From Algoriphagus hitonicola (GTDB lineage Bacteria > Bacteroidota > Bacteroidia > Cytophagales > Cyclobacteriaceae), in NCBI RefSeq assembly GCF_900113375.1, contig NZ_FOPC01000002.1, positions 310,001 through 374,000 on the forward strand: a DNA stretch of 64,000 nucleotides. Direction: 5' to 3'. A model generated the notes under the pieces. That model worked only from the letters and a program-made list of their open reading frames with translations. It searched no databases and had not been told where the DNA came from. The first letter of the stretch is position 1, and each line of letters opens with the position of its first letter. This document shows, in pieces, positions 18,871 through 28,090 of this stretch. The translations under genes were made by a program, and so were the position numbers.

Positions 18871-18940
18871 TTCAGTTTCTCCTTATTTGGGTCAATACTT
18901 GCATGGAAGTTTAAGTTCCCTTGTAGATCAATCACTATTC

Positions 18941-20341
18941 ATGAAAACAACTTTCGCAACTCAATTGCAAAAATACAGCTTCCTTTTGATTTTCCCTACC
19001 CTATTTTTTTTAGGCTGCAAAGGGTTGGATATCTCCAATCCAGGACCGCTACCTGCCTTGCCAAGTCCCGATTCCGAAGTTAACGTTCCGTTGGTTTTCC
19101 CAAAAAAAACGCTCAATCGCCTCATCAACAGTCAAATTCCCAACCAACTCATTGCTCAGGATGACTTGGAAATCGGAAATGGAATCGAGGGAAATTTAAG
19201 TCTTTCCCGAAATGGGCAGATCCTTTCGAGTGCGCTAGATAGTCAACAAATGACCATCCAACTTCCTATGAAAATCCAAGGTGAAATCGGATTATCCCAA
19301 AGTGGATTAGGCAGTCTTTTTCGTGGAAAAGTCCCCATTGACAATGAATTTGCGCCAACTTTTAAACTTAACCCTGAAATCAATCCGGATTGGACGCTCA
19401 GTGTAAAAGACTTCGAGCTCCTATCACTCGGGGGAAATCTCAGTCTGGACGTACTCGGCATGCAAGTCGATCTCAGCAAGATGCTGGAGCGGGAAATCAA
19501 ACAATGGGCAGCGGAGTACTTTCAGCCGGATCAGAAACTAGTCAATCTCAAACCAATCGTAGATTTGGCCTGGGAGCAAGTTGGTCGACCATTTCAAGTC
19601 GATTGGCAGCAGGGAGTTTCCGGATTTTCGATCCGGCCAAAGCGGGTGATGTTTAAGGAGTTTTTCGATCAAAATGAAAACTTGACGATTTGGATGGGCT
19701 TGGCAGGCCAAATTCAGACTCATCCGGCAGATGCCACCCCGAGTCGGGCTTTCCCTCTTCCCAACTTATCTGAAAACACTTCTGACGAAAACACACTGAA
19801 AATTTTGCTCCCCACCGCTATTAGTTTTGACGAGCTGGATCAGATTCTCGGCGAAAACCTCAATGGGAGAAGTTTTCGCGTGGATAGCAAAACCGTTCTC
19901 ACATTAGATGAGCTCCGGTCCAAAGCTTTCGGCGAATTGATTGCCATTGAAACGGACTTTGTCGCAGATCGGTCAAATGGTAAAACGGTAGATGGGCGTC
20001 TTTTTGTGGTGGGAAAACCGAGTTATGATTCCGAGGCACAGGCTTTAACCTTTGAAGATGTCAATTTTAAAGTCATCAGTGATCAGTCTTCCGCAAATTT
20101 TGGCATAGCGCTAAAAAAACGAAAAATCATCCGTCAAATCGAAAAGCTGGCTGTTTTTCCCATTGGAGATTTATTACAGGAAAGTACGGAGGGAATTAGA
20201 GAGCGATTGGGTCTCAATACTCCTATCGCGGATTTGCAAATTGAGAATCTGGAAATCATTCCCGAAGGATTTTATCCCTCCGCTAACGGACTTCGAATTT
20301 ATGTCCAAGCCAATGGAAATGTCGGGGTAAATTGGAAATAA
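18941..20341 (+). CDS. DUF4403 family lipoprotein
   Basis: A 466-residue lipoprotein with lipobox LFFLGC (Cys26) and a long beta-rich body. The N-terminal part PLVFPKKTLNRLINSQIP and the repeated strand-turn pattern fit DUF4403, a family of lipid-transfer-like envelope proteins without known function. ATG at 18941 is preferred to the frame opening at 18887 because it begins directly with the signal peptide MKTTFATQLQKYSFLLIF. It is convergent with the exonuclease gene, whose stop abuts it. Confidence 0.8.
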   Translation: MKTTFATQLQKYSFLLIFPTLFFLGCKGLDISNPGPLPALPSPDSEVNVPLVFPKKTLNRLINSQIPNQLIAQDDLEIGNGIEGNLSLSRNGQILSSALDSQQMTIQLPMKIQGEIGLSQSGLGSLFRGKVPIDNEFAPTFKLNPEINPDWTLSVKDFELLSLGGNLSLDVLGMQVDLSKMLEREIKQWAAEYFQPDQKLVNLKPIVDLAWEQVGRPFQVDWQQGVSGFSIRPKRVMFKEFFDQNENLTIWMGLAGQIQTHPADATPSRAFPLPNLSENTSDENTLKILLPTAISFDELDQILGENLNGRSFRVDSKTVLTLDELRSKAFGELIAIETDFVADRSNGKTVDGRLFVVGKPSYDSEAQALTFEDVNFKVISDQSSANFGIALKKRKIIRQIEKLAVFPIGDLLQESTEGIRERLGLNTPIADLQIENLEIIPEGFYPSANGLRIYVQANGNVGVNWK

Positions 20342-21016
20342 TCAGCGCATCAGATCCTGATAGGTCAGAATTCCCTTTCTTTTGGCGAGTGCCAAAAGCT
20401 TGATCAATAGCTGGGCTGTCAAAAAAGCATCTCCTGCCGCTGTATGCCGATCGTCGAGGCTGATGCCAAAACGGATACAAACTTGATCGAGACTGTACTC
20501 TTCGGGTTTAATCTGATTGAAATCCGCTCGGGGGCCATGTTCTAGTCGAAGGGCTAAAAATTTCGTATCAATGACCGCATTGGGGAAAGCTTCCAAGCCA
20601 AATTCCCTTCCGATCCGGAGCAGCATTTCCAGATCGAATCCCACATGATGGCCCACTAAAATTCCATCGCCAAAATAGGCTAGAAGTTTTTGAAGAAAAT
20701 CTTCGGGTTCCAGTTGGTTTTGGGTCTGAACTAACCCATGGATAGTGGCTGCTTTTTCACCTTTGATTTCGACCTTGGGATACCACTCCACACTACTCGC
20801 TACACAAATCGAATCTGCTTTAATTTTGACCGCTCCAAAAGACAAAACCTGATCTTTATTGAAGTTAAATCCACTGGTCTCCGTATCCAAGACCACAAAT
20901 TCCAACCGGGAAATTGCTCTGGTTCCAGGAATGGGTTTCGAAGCTTTTTGAAGAAAATCCAAGATAAAATCCCGCTTCCGAACTCGGTTTTTTTTCTGAA
21001 ATGGCCACCAACTCAT
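20342..21016 (-). CDS. DnaQ-like 3'-5' exonuclease
   Basis: A 224-residue DEDDh exonuclease. Exo I is VVLDTETSGFN (Asp44, Glu46), Exo II is LVGHHVGFDLEML, and Exo III is DDRHTAAGDAFLTAQ with the catalytic His and Asp. It resembles the epsilon subunit of DNA polymerase III but lacks a clear clamp-binding tail and has a basic N-terminal extension of about 35 residues (WWPFQKKNRVRKRDFI). Its ATG overlaps the stop of the DUF294 gene (ATGA at 21013-21016), so the two are translationally coupled. This pairing next to acs suggests a role tied to that cluster and not general proofreading; this is inference. Confidence 0.88.
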   Translation of the reverse strand: MSWWPFQKKNRVRKRDFILDFLQKASKPIPGTRAISRLEFVVLDTETSGFNFNKDQVLSFGAVKIKADSICVASSVEWYPKVEIKGEKAATIHGLVQTQNQLEPEDFLQKLLAYFGDGILVGHHVGFDLEMLLRIGREFGLEAFPNAVIDTKFLALRLEHGPRADFNQIKPEEYSLDQVCIRFGISLDDRHTAAGDAFLTAQLLIKLLALAKRKGILTYQDLMR

Positions 21017-22944
21017 GTTCTAAAATAAGCTAATTGAAAGCGAATCTCTACCAACTGCTGCAATTCGGAAATGGGACTAAACGCGTTTTTCAACAACTGC
21101 CGTTGAATTTTTCCCAAACTTTCTGGATCAATGTAGCGGCCACTACTCCCATGTTGTAATCCCTCAAGGGCGCGCATTCTCATCAAGATCTCATAGGCTT
21201 TTCCGGCTTGGGAATAGAGCTCGGCCTGCTGTGGTTCGAGTTCCGCCAAGCGTTCAAAGCGCCGAAAGGTATTATTGATTCCTACCACACCATGGCTCAA
21301 GATCAGCAATCTGGCCAGATCCGCCAAAGGCATCATCGCACGGGCTTTGATGTCAAACTGATCCCGATGCTCACCGGATTTCTCAACCACAAAACCTTCA
21401 AAAAATCCCAAAGGAGGAGGGTTTTTCAGTGCATTGACGCCCAAAAAACTCAGGAAAGCCTTTTTCTTCTGAATGGAATCGTATATATGTTGGCTCAAGG
21501 AATTAGCTAAAGTCGAATCTCCTGCCACCGATCTAAAATCAAAAAAAATGGACGCTTTCAACAAGGCATCCTGCGTGGGGGTGAGGATCCAGTCCGAAAA
21601 ATAATTTTTCCACTGAGACAAAGGCTGTACCCAAAGCGGATTGGATGCCATCATTTCACCCGGGCAAGAGGCAAAACCGCAGGCTATTAAGGTCTCCACA
21701 ATTCCAGTTCCCAATGTGAGAAAATAAGTATGAGCCTGCTCGTTTTGGTTCTCCGGCACATCTTCATAAATCAACGCATTATCCTGATCGGTACGAAGAA
21801 GCTGCTCTTCCCTTCCTTCTGAACCCAAGGACAAAAAGGCAAATTTCAGCGTTTTGCATTCCGAATATTTGGCGTCCAACTCCTTTTTGACACGCTCGGT
21901 AGCTTTCTGAATAATCGTATCATTGATCTCAGTCATGACCGAGGAGACAAAATCCATCGCCACTTCATTGTCCAGATAATAGCGAAGCATCTGCTCAGCC
22001 CGATCTCGGATAGCCCGCATTTCAGCCAGGGAATCCGCGTTGTTCAATGCGTGAATCAATACTGCAGGACTATTTCCCATAGAGAGCAGCACATCATGAT
22101 CGGAAATAATACCACAAACCGGACTTTGCACGGTGCCGTCTTCAGTCAAAATCAAATGATGAAGCCGATGCTTGATCATCGTCAGGTACAGATCAGAAAA
22201 GTCGGCATTTTTGGGCTGAGTCACCACCGGAGTACTCATTATTTCTTTGGCTGCTTTTGAGACGTCTTTTGCTTTTGAGACCACCTTGTTCCGCAGGTCC
22301 TTGTCTGTGATTATTCCTAGGGGAAATCGCCTTTCGTCAACCAAAACCAAGGAACTGACTTGATGATCACTCATTAGCTTTGCGGCTTGTTGGATTGAAA
22401 TATGAGGTGGCGCAACGCGGACATTTTCGGAGACTTTGATTTGGGATTGGTCCGAAAAAATCAGGAGCGAATGATCCTTAGGTTGGGTTTTGAAGGTTTT
22501 TCTGGCGATTTGACCTTGAGAAAGATCCTGCCTGACTACAACCTGACCCGAAGCAAAACCAGCGGCAAAGTATAGGGCAACCTTGCTGTTTTGCTGTAAA
22601 ATTTCTTCAAAAATCTCTACGGGAACTGCATAAATTAAAGAGTCCTCTACTGCTTTTGCACTCAGAAGGTACGGCCTTTTTCCCAACAAAGCCAAAACCC
22701 CAAATACATCCCCCTCTTCGCAATATTCCTTGGTTTCCTTCCCGTCAAGGAGTTCAACTTTTCCTTCTTTCAGCACCAAAAAATGAGGAAGTGCATCATT
22801 TCCTTTTTGGAAAAGGAAAGCTCCCTTTTCGAAATACCGAACCTCAACAGACTGCGCAACCAAGCTCAGGTTTTCTTTGGAAAGAAAGGAAAATGGAGGA
22901 TAACCTTTTAAAAACTCCGAAACCCGGTTGACGATGACGTTCAT
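21013..22944 (-). CDS. cNMP-binding / CBS / DUF294 putative nucleotidyltransferase
   Basis: A 643-residue soluble protein with, in order, a cyclic-nucleotide-binding-like domain (about 10-130, with EGDVFGVLALLG), two CBS motifs (about 165-300, ISIQQAAKLMSDHQVSSLVLVD and later), a DUF294 nucleotidyltransferase domain (about 330-470, FLSLGSEGREEQLLRTDQDN with the metal-binding Asp pair), and a DUF294 C-terminal helical domain. The nucleotidyltransferase part is related to GlnD. The layout suggests an enzyme that modifies a target in response to cNMP and adenine nucleotides. The target is unknown. ATG at 22944 replaces a TTG three codons upstream. It is coupled to the exonuclease and lies 157 bp downstream of acs in direction, on the same strand. 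Confidence 0.87.
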   Translation of the reverse strand: MNVIVNRVSEFLKGYPPFSFLSKENLSLVAQSVEVRYFEKGAFLFQKGNDALPHFLVLKEGKVELLDGKETKEYCEEGDVFGVLALLGKRPYLLSAKAVEDSLIYAVPVEIFEEILQQNSKVALYFAAGFASGQVVVRQDLSQGQIARKTFKTQPKDHSLLIFSDQSQIKVSENVRVAPPHISIQQAAKLMSDHQVSSLVLVDERRFPLGIITDKDLRNKVVSKAKDVSKAAKEIMSTPVVTQPKNADFSDLYLTMIKHRLHHLILTEDGTVQSPVCGIISDHDVLLSMGNSPAVLIHALNNADSLAEMRAIRDRAEQMLRYYLDNEVAMDFVSSVMTEINDTIIQKATERVKKELDAKYSECKTLKFAFLSLGSEGREEQLLRTDQDNALIYEDVPENQNEQAHTYFLTLGTGIVETLIACGFASCPGEMMASNPLWVQPLSQWKNYFSDWILTPTQDALLKASIFFDFRSVAGDSTLANSLSQHIYDSIQKKKAFLSFLGVNALKNPPPLGFFEGFVVEKSGEHRDQFDIKARAMMPLADLARLLILSHGVVGINNTFRRFERLAELEPQQAELYSQAGKAYEILMRMRALEGLQHGSSGRYIDPESLGKIQRQLLKNAFSPISELQQLVEIRFQLAYFRT

Positions 22945-23101
22945 ATTTTTCAATTTAAAAACAAGGAAGTCTTATCAGGGATAGACAAATAATTTGGTTG
23001 GTTTTAGAAAATAAAACCACGTTTAATCTATTTTCTCCTGAAGGTCAGTTACTTTTTGAAGATAGATATTTCTGAAAACACCTCGTTTTTGTGGGTGAAT
23101 C

Positions 23102-24994
23102 CTATTTCCTCCCCGCAATAATCTGCTCCACTACCTCCGGATCCAGTAGCGTAGAAGTGTCCCCCATATTATCCATGTTTCCTTCGGCTACTTTTCTTAA
23201 GATTCTCCGCATGATTTTTCCGGAGCGGGTTTTTGGTAAACCGGGCACAATCTGGATTTTGTCCGGCTTGGCGATCGGACCGATAATTTTGGATACGGTG
23301 TCTTTGATTTCGTTGATCAAGTTTTCTTCGGTTCGGTTTGCCATATCGCAGATTACATAGGCGTAGATTCCTTGACCTTTGACCTGATGAGGATATCCCA
23401 CTACCGCTGATTCGATGACTTTTGGATGTTCGTTGATCGCATTTTCCACCTCAGCAGTACCCATACGATGTCCCGAGACATTGATCACATCATCCACACG
23501 TCCCAGAATCCGGTAATAGCCATCATGATCTCGCTTGACTCCATCCCCGGTGAAATACATGCCCTTGTAGGTAGAAAAATACGTCTGCTTGCACCGCTCA
23601 TGATCCCCATAAGTAGTACGAATCATACTTGGCCATGGAAATTTGATACAAAGGTTCCCTTCAACGGAATTCCCGGTGAGTTCTTTTCCATCAGCATCCA
23701 CAATGCACAGCTGTACTCCTGGAAGCGGTAAAGTGGCAAAAGCCGGCTTGGTCGGAGTGATCCCTGCTAATGGCGAAATCATAATTCCTCCAGTCTCTGT
23801 CTGCCACCAGGTATCGACGATGGGGCAGCGGGTTTTTCCGATATGCGTATGATACCAGTGCCAGGCTTCCTCATTGATCGGCTCTCCCACGGAACCGAGA
23901 ACCTTAAGCGAACTCAGCTCATAGGGCTCGATCGGATCTGTACCAAAGGCCTGAAGTGCTCGGATCGCCGTCGGGGCTGTATAGAATTGATTGACTTTGT
24001 GTTTATCTACCACCGCCCAAAATCTGCCGGCATCCGGAAATGTCGGTACCCCTTCAAACATCACCGAAGTCGCACCTGCTAATAGCGGTCCATACACGAT
24101 ATAGGAATGCCCGGTGATCCATCCGATATCTGCCGTACACCAATAGACATCGCCGGGTGAATATTGAAACACATTTTCAAAGGAATATTTCGTGTAAACC
24201 ATGTAGCCTCCCGTGGTATGAACCACTCCTTTGGGCTTTCCGGTGGAGCCGGAAGTATAGAGAATGAAGAGCATGTCTTCACTGTCCATGGTTTCAGCCA
24301 GATTGGTATCCTCCACTCCTTTGATGACATCATGCCACCAGTGATCCCTTCCGGATTTCATAACGACTTCCTGCTGCGTTCGCCGATAGACAATGACCGT
24401 TTCCACGGGGGCTTTCTCCAAGGCTTCATCGACGACGGCTTTGACTCCAATTTTTTTATTTCCCCGGAAGTTTCCGTCAGCTGTCAATACGGCTTTTGCT
24501 CCACAGTCGATGATCCGATCGGAAAGTGCCGACGAGCTAAATCCCGCAAATACAACAGAATGAACCGCCCCGATTCTTGCACAAGCCAACATTGCAATAG
24601 CCGCCTCAGGTACCATGGGCATATAAATAATGACTTTATCCCCTTTTTGGATACCTTTTGCTTTTAGCGCATTAGAAAATTTACATACCTCGTGGTAAAG
24701 CTCCCTGTAAGTAATCGTCCTGCCTTCTTCATTAGGATCATTAGGCTCCCAGATAATGGCAGGCCGATCTCCAATCGTAAAAAGATGTCTCTCAAATATA
24801 TTCTCGGTAATATTGAGCTTTCCATTCACGAACCATTTCACATCGGGACCTTCAAAATTCCAGTCCAGTACTTTATCCCAGCGCTTTTTCCAATGAAACG
24901 AGTCGGCGATCCTAGCCCAAAATTCCTCGGGTTGTGCTACTGATTTTTGATATTCATGAAAGTACCCGCTCAGGGTATGAAGTCTATCACTCAT
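23102..24994 (-). CDS. acs: Acetyl-CoA synthetase
   Basis: A 630-residue AMP-forming acetate-CoA ligase. The P-loop-like motif LYTSGSTGKPKGVVHTT, the acetate-pocket motif DTWWQTETGG and the C-terminal GLPKTRSGKIMRRILRK are all intact. Lys593 in the last motif is the residue that is reversibly acetylated in Acs enzymes. It converts acetate, ATP and CoA to acetyl-CoA for growth on low acetate. It lies 29 bp downstream of the symporter gene, so uptake and activation are probably made from one transcript. Confidence 0.97.
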   Translation of the reverse strand: MSDRLHTLSGYFHEYQKSVAQPEEFWARIADSFHWKKRWDKVLDWNFEGPDVKWFVNGKLNITENIFERHLFTIGDRPAIIWEPNDPNEEGRTITYRELYHEVCKFSNALKAKGIQKGDKVIIYMPMVPEAAIAMLACARIGAVHSVVFAGFSSSALSDRIIDCGAKAVLTADGNFRGNKKIGVKAVVDEALEKAPVETVIVYRRTQQEVVMKSGRDHWWHDVIKGVEDTNLAETMDSEDMLFILYTSGSTGKPKGVVHTTGGYMVYTKYSFENVFQYSPGDVYWCTADIGWITGHSYIVYGPLLAGATSVMFEGVPTFPDAGRFWAVVDKHKVNQFYTAPTAIRALQAFGTDPIEPYELSSLKVLGSVGEPINEEAWHWYHTHIGKTRCPIVDTWWQTETGGIMISPLAGITPTKPAFATLPLPGVQLCIVDADGKELTGNSVEGNLCIKFPWPSMIRTTYGDHERCKQTYFSTYKGMYFTGDGVKRDHDGYYRILGRVDDVINVSGHRMGTAEVENAINEHPKVIESAVVGYPHQVKGQGIYAYVICDMANRTEENLINEIKDTVSKIIGPIAKPDKIQIVPGLPKTRSGKIMRRILRKVAEGNMDNMGDTSTLLDPEVVEQIIAGRK

Positions 24995-25023
24995 GGTATT
25001 TTAGGTTTAATTACAAATTCAAA

Positions 25024-26709
25024 TTAATGGCCGGAAGCTTTTCCAGCTCCTCGTGGAATCCTGATTTCCTGAATCATTTCCTGAACCTCTTTTGGTGGCG
25101 GAGGAGTGACTTTAGACACCCCAAAACACACCAGAAAATTGATCATCATTCCCACCGAACCTATGCCTTCAGGAGAAATCCCTAACCACCAAAACTCTTC
25201 CGTATTGGTTTCGGGACTGATAAATTTAAAATAAATGATGTAAATCAGAGTAAAAATCAAGCCACTGAGCATTCCCGCGATAGCCCCTTCCTTATTGATG
25301 CGTGTGGAGAAAATACCCAAAATAATCACCGGGAAAAAGGAGGCAGCCGCCAAGCCAAAGGCAAATGCAACCACCTGAGCAACAAATCCAGGGGGATTTA
25401 CTCCAAAATATCCGGCAAGAATAACCGCTCCCGCAGCAGCTAATCGTGCTATTCGTAATTCTTTTTTTTCCGAAATCTCCGGCTTGAAGGTTTTGACCAA
25501 ATCCCGTGAAACTGAAGTGGAAATCACCAATAACAATCCGGCGGCCGTAGATAATGCGGCAGCCATCGCTCCGGCAGCTACCAATCCCACTACCCAGTTA
25601 GGAAGCTTGGCTATTTCGGGTGAAGCTAAGACCATAATGTCCCGATCGATGGTCAACTCATTTTCTACAGGATCGGCCACATATTGGACTCTGCCATCTC
25701 CGTTTTTGTCGTTGACTGAAATCAGACCGGTCTTTTCCCACGTGTCAATCCATGAAGGCAATGCGTCCACTTCTTTTTCTGATGTACTTTCGATCGTGTT
25801 GAAGATCCCAAAAGCTGCTACAGCTGGTGCAGTAGTGTAAAGTATGGCGATAAAAACCAGGGCATAACCCGCAGAAAGCCGGGCATCTTTGACACGGGGA
25901 ACGGTAAAAAAACGCACAATCACATGGGGAAGCCCAGCCGTACCAACCATCAGGGCCAATGTAATCATCAGCATGTCTGTCAGCCCTTTCCTCCCGGATG
26001 TATATTCGGAAAATCCCAATTCTGCCAAAACCCCATCCAGTTTTTCGAGTAATGGCGTGCCATCTGCTAAATCTCCCCCCAATCCCATCTGTGGAATTGG
26101 ATTGCCGGTGAGTTGCATGGATATAAAAATCGCAGGAACCATGTATGCAAAAATCAAGACGCAATACTGCGCCACTTGGGTATAGGTGATTCCCTTCATT
26201 CCTCCCATTACCGCGTAAAAAAACACGATAATCATCCCGATGACCACACCCCACTCGATGGGCACCTCCAGATAACGCGAAAAGACGATTCCCACTCCTC
26301 GCATCTGACCTGCTACATAGGTGAACGAGATGAATAAGGCACAAATTACAGCGACAATTCGGGCGGTATGAGAATAGTAGCGATCTCCCACAAAATCAGG
26401 AACAGTGAATTTTCCGAATTTCCGGAGGTATGGAGCCAGCAAAAGTGCCAATAGCACATATCCCCCGGTCCAGCCCATCAGATAAACGGAACCATCGTAT
26501 CCGGCAAATGAAATAATCCCCGCCATAGAAATAAATGATGCTGCAGACATCCAGTCTGCTGCCGTGGCCATTCCATTGGCCAAAGGCGAAACTCCTCCCC
26601 CTGCTACATAAAATTCTTGAGTCGAGCCTGCCCTAGTCCAGATGGCTATTCCGATGTACAGGGCAAAACTCAATCCTACCAACAGGTAAGTCCAGGTCAA
26701 AATATCCAT
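25024..26709 (-). CDS. Sodium:solute symporter, probable acetate/cation symporter
   Basis: A 561-residue transporter with about 13 helices and the SSS-family signature around SAASFISMAGIISFAGYDG and GGMKGITYTQVAQYC. It belongs to the VC_2705-like branch that carries a soluble insertion (about residues 295-345) and works with a small DUF4212 subunit, whose gene lies 11 bp upstream. The adjacent acs gene supports acetate as the substrate, moved by sodium or cation symport; this is inference from context. ActP is the nearest characterised name, but orthology is not certain. Confidence 0.88.
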   Translation of the reverse strand: MDILTWTYLLVGLSFALYIGIAIWTRAGSTQEFYVAGGGVSPLANGMATAADWMSAASFISMAGIISFAGYDGSVYLMGWTGGYVLLALLLAPYLRKFGKFTVPDFVGDRYYSHTARIVAVICALFISFTYVAGQMRGVGIVFSRYLEVPIEWGVVIGMIIVFFYAVMGGMKGITYTQVAQYCVLIFAYMVPAIFISMQLTGNPIPQMGLGGDLADGTPLLEKLDGVLAELGFSEYTSGRKGLTDMLMITLALMVGTAGLPHVIVRFFTVPRVKDARLSAGYALVFIAILYTTAPAVAAFGIFNTIESTSEKEVDALPSWIDTWEKTGLISVNDKNGDGRVQYVADPVENELTIDRDIMVLASPEIAKLPNWVVGLVAAGAMAAALSTAAGLLLVISTSVSRDLVKTFKPEISEKKELRIARLAAAGAVILAGYFGVNPPGFVAQVVAFAFGLAAASFFPVIILGIFSTRINKEGAIAGMLSGLIFTLIYIIYFKFISPETNTEEFWWLGISPEGIGSVGMMINFLVCFGVSKVTPPPPKEVQEMIQEIRIPRGAGKASGH

Positions 26710-26720
26710 ACTTGGTTGAT

Positions 26721-26984
26721 TTATTCCTCGTTGACGTCAAACTCCCGATCCAGCCGATTCATACGCCAGACATATACAAAAATCAAAATCACAAAGGTGT
26801 AGATTGAACCTTGCTGTGCAAACCAAAATCCCAATTTAAAGCCTCCCAGGTTATATTCATTAAGCGGCTCAGCTAGCAGGATCCCAAACCCAAACGATAC
26901 CATAAACCAAATCAAAAGTAGTATGACTAAGGTTTGAAGGTTTTTCCTCCAATAGGCTTTCATTTTTTGTTTTTGGGCTTCCAT
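26721..26984 (-). CDS. DUF4212 symporter small subunit
   Basis: An 87-residue membrane protein with two helices (about 15-42 and 50-72). The segment WFMVSFGFGILLAEPLNEY and the end VYVWRMNRLDREFDVNEE are typical of DUF4212, the small partner of SSS-family symporters. It is the first gene of the acetate cluster on the minus strand. Upstream are 200 bp up to the ZIP transporter gene that should hold the promoter, but no strong consensus is seen there. Confidence 0.9.
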   Translation of the reverse strand: MEAQKQKMKAYWRKNLQTLVILLLIWFMVSFGFGILLAEPLNEYNLGGFKLGFWFAQQGSIYTFVILIFVYVWRMNRLDREFDVNEE

Positions 26985-27184
26985 GGGTAATCTTTTTCAG
27001 GGAAAAATCATTTATTCCTAAAATAGGGATTAGAAAAGTCGAAAAGCAACCCGTTTTGGATTAAAGGATCGAAATTTTTCTAAACTCTGGCGCTTTTCCC
27101 CATTTTTCTTTGGAGTTGAAAAAAGTAAATTCTATCGGAGTAGTGGAAAAGTAATCTACTAAATCCAAAAAGGGGATTCTATTT

Positions 27185-27958
27185 TTAGAGGAAAAACTCA
27201 GAAACAATAGCTAATCCTGCCGCAAAGAAACTCACCAGCAATTTATTGACCTGAAGCTTGTGCTGAGGGCTGCTTTCAAAGAAAATCGTCGTAGAAATAT
27301 GCAAAAATCCTCCGGCAACCAGCCCATACAGTACTCCGATTCCGTTTCGATCCAATAGCCCGGATTCATAGAAAAATGAACTTGCAAACATTCCTAAAGG
27401 GGAAGCCAAGGCAAAAATGGTCAATAAAACCAAGGTCCAACGCTTCGAAAGAACCGAAGAAAGTACGGCCGCCAGGGCAAACGCAGCAGGACCTTTATGC
27501 ATGATGATTCCCAGCAAAACGGTTTTGCCACTATGAACATGCCCCATGGCATCACTGTCCTCGATCAGACTTCCATGAGAAAGTAAAGTCCCTTCCAAAA
27601 AGGCATGAATAAATAGACCTAGCATGACGGTAAACACCCCACTTTTGGCTTGTCCATGATGATGAAGATGGATGTGTCCATGCTCGATTCCACTGGACAG
27701 GTATTCCAATAACTGCTGAAATAAAAACCCAATCAGAATGTATAATCCCATCTTTGACCCATCGATTCCATTGGTAAAGAGCTCCGGAATGATGTGAAGA
27801 ATAGTAATCGAAAAGAGGTAAGAGCCCGCAAAAACCAAAACCAGCTTAAAATACTTATCGCGGAATTTGGGTGCAAAAAAAACCAATGATCCCGCGACCA
27901 TGGCGGTGAGAAATAAGAGTATAAAATTGATGCCCATGCCTGAAATAACCCTTTCCAT
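27185..27958 (-). CDS. ZIP-family divalent metal transporter
   Basis: A 257-residue membrane protein with about eight helices. The loop after helix 3 is His-rich (EHGHIHLHHHGQAKSG), a hallmark of ZIP carriers, and the helix 4 region LFIHAFLEGTLLSHGS and helix 5 region ILGIIMHKGPAAFALAAVL supply the conserved metal-binding His residues. It should import zinc or a similar metal. No Zur/Fur site is evident upstream. It is followed on the minus strand by the DUF4212 gene after 200 bp and preceded by apbE. Confidence 0.88.
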   Translation of the reverse strand: MERVISGMGINFILLFLTAMVAGSLVFFAPKFRDKYFKLVLVFAGSYLFSITILHIIPELFTNGIDGSKMGLYILIGFLFQQLLEYLSSGIEHGHIHLHHHGQAKSGVFTVMLGLFIHAFLEGTLLSHGSLIEDSDAMGHVHSGKTVLLGIIMHKGPAAFALAAVLSSVLSKRWTLVLLTIFALASPLGMFASSFFYESGLLDRNGIGVLYGLVAGGFLHISTTIFFESSPQHKLQVNKLLVSFFAAGLAIVSEFFL

Positions 27959-28090
27959 GATTTTCCGCGGAAAAGAGATGAAGGTATAACCGCATCAAAG
28001 GTAATAAAATTCAATAATGTTGCATTTAAATTCTCCTTATCTCCAGAGCGATACCCAACCCACTGAATATCATCATCAATAGGATCCGAC

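Noticed and set aside
25745..26344. A 199-codon frame in the symporter gene on the same strand in another register
   Set aside because: The symporter frame has clear membrane helices and family motifs across the same bases; the alternative has a Gly/Arg/Cys-rich composition typical of a shifted frame.
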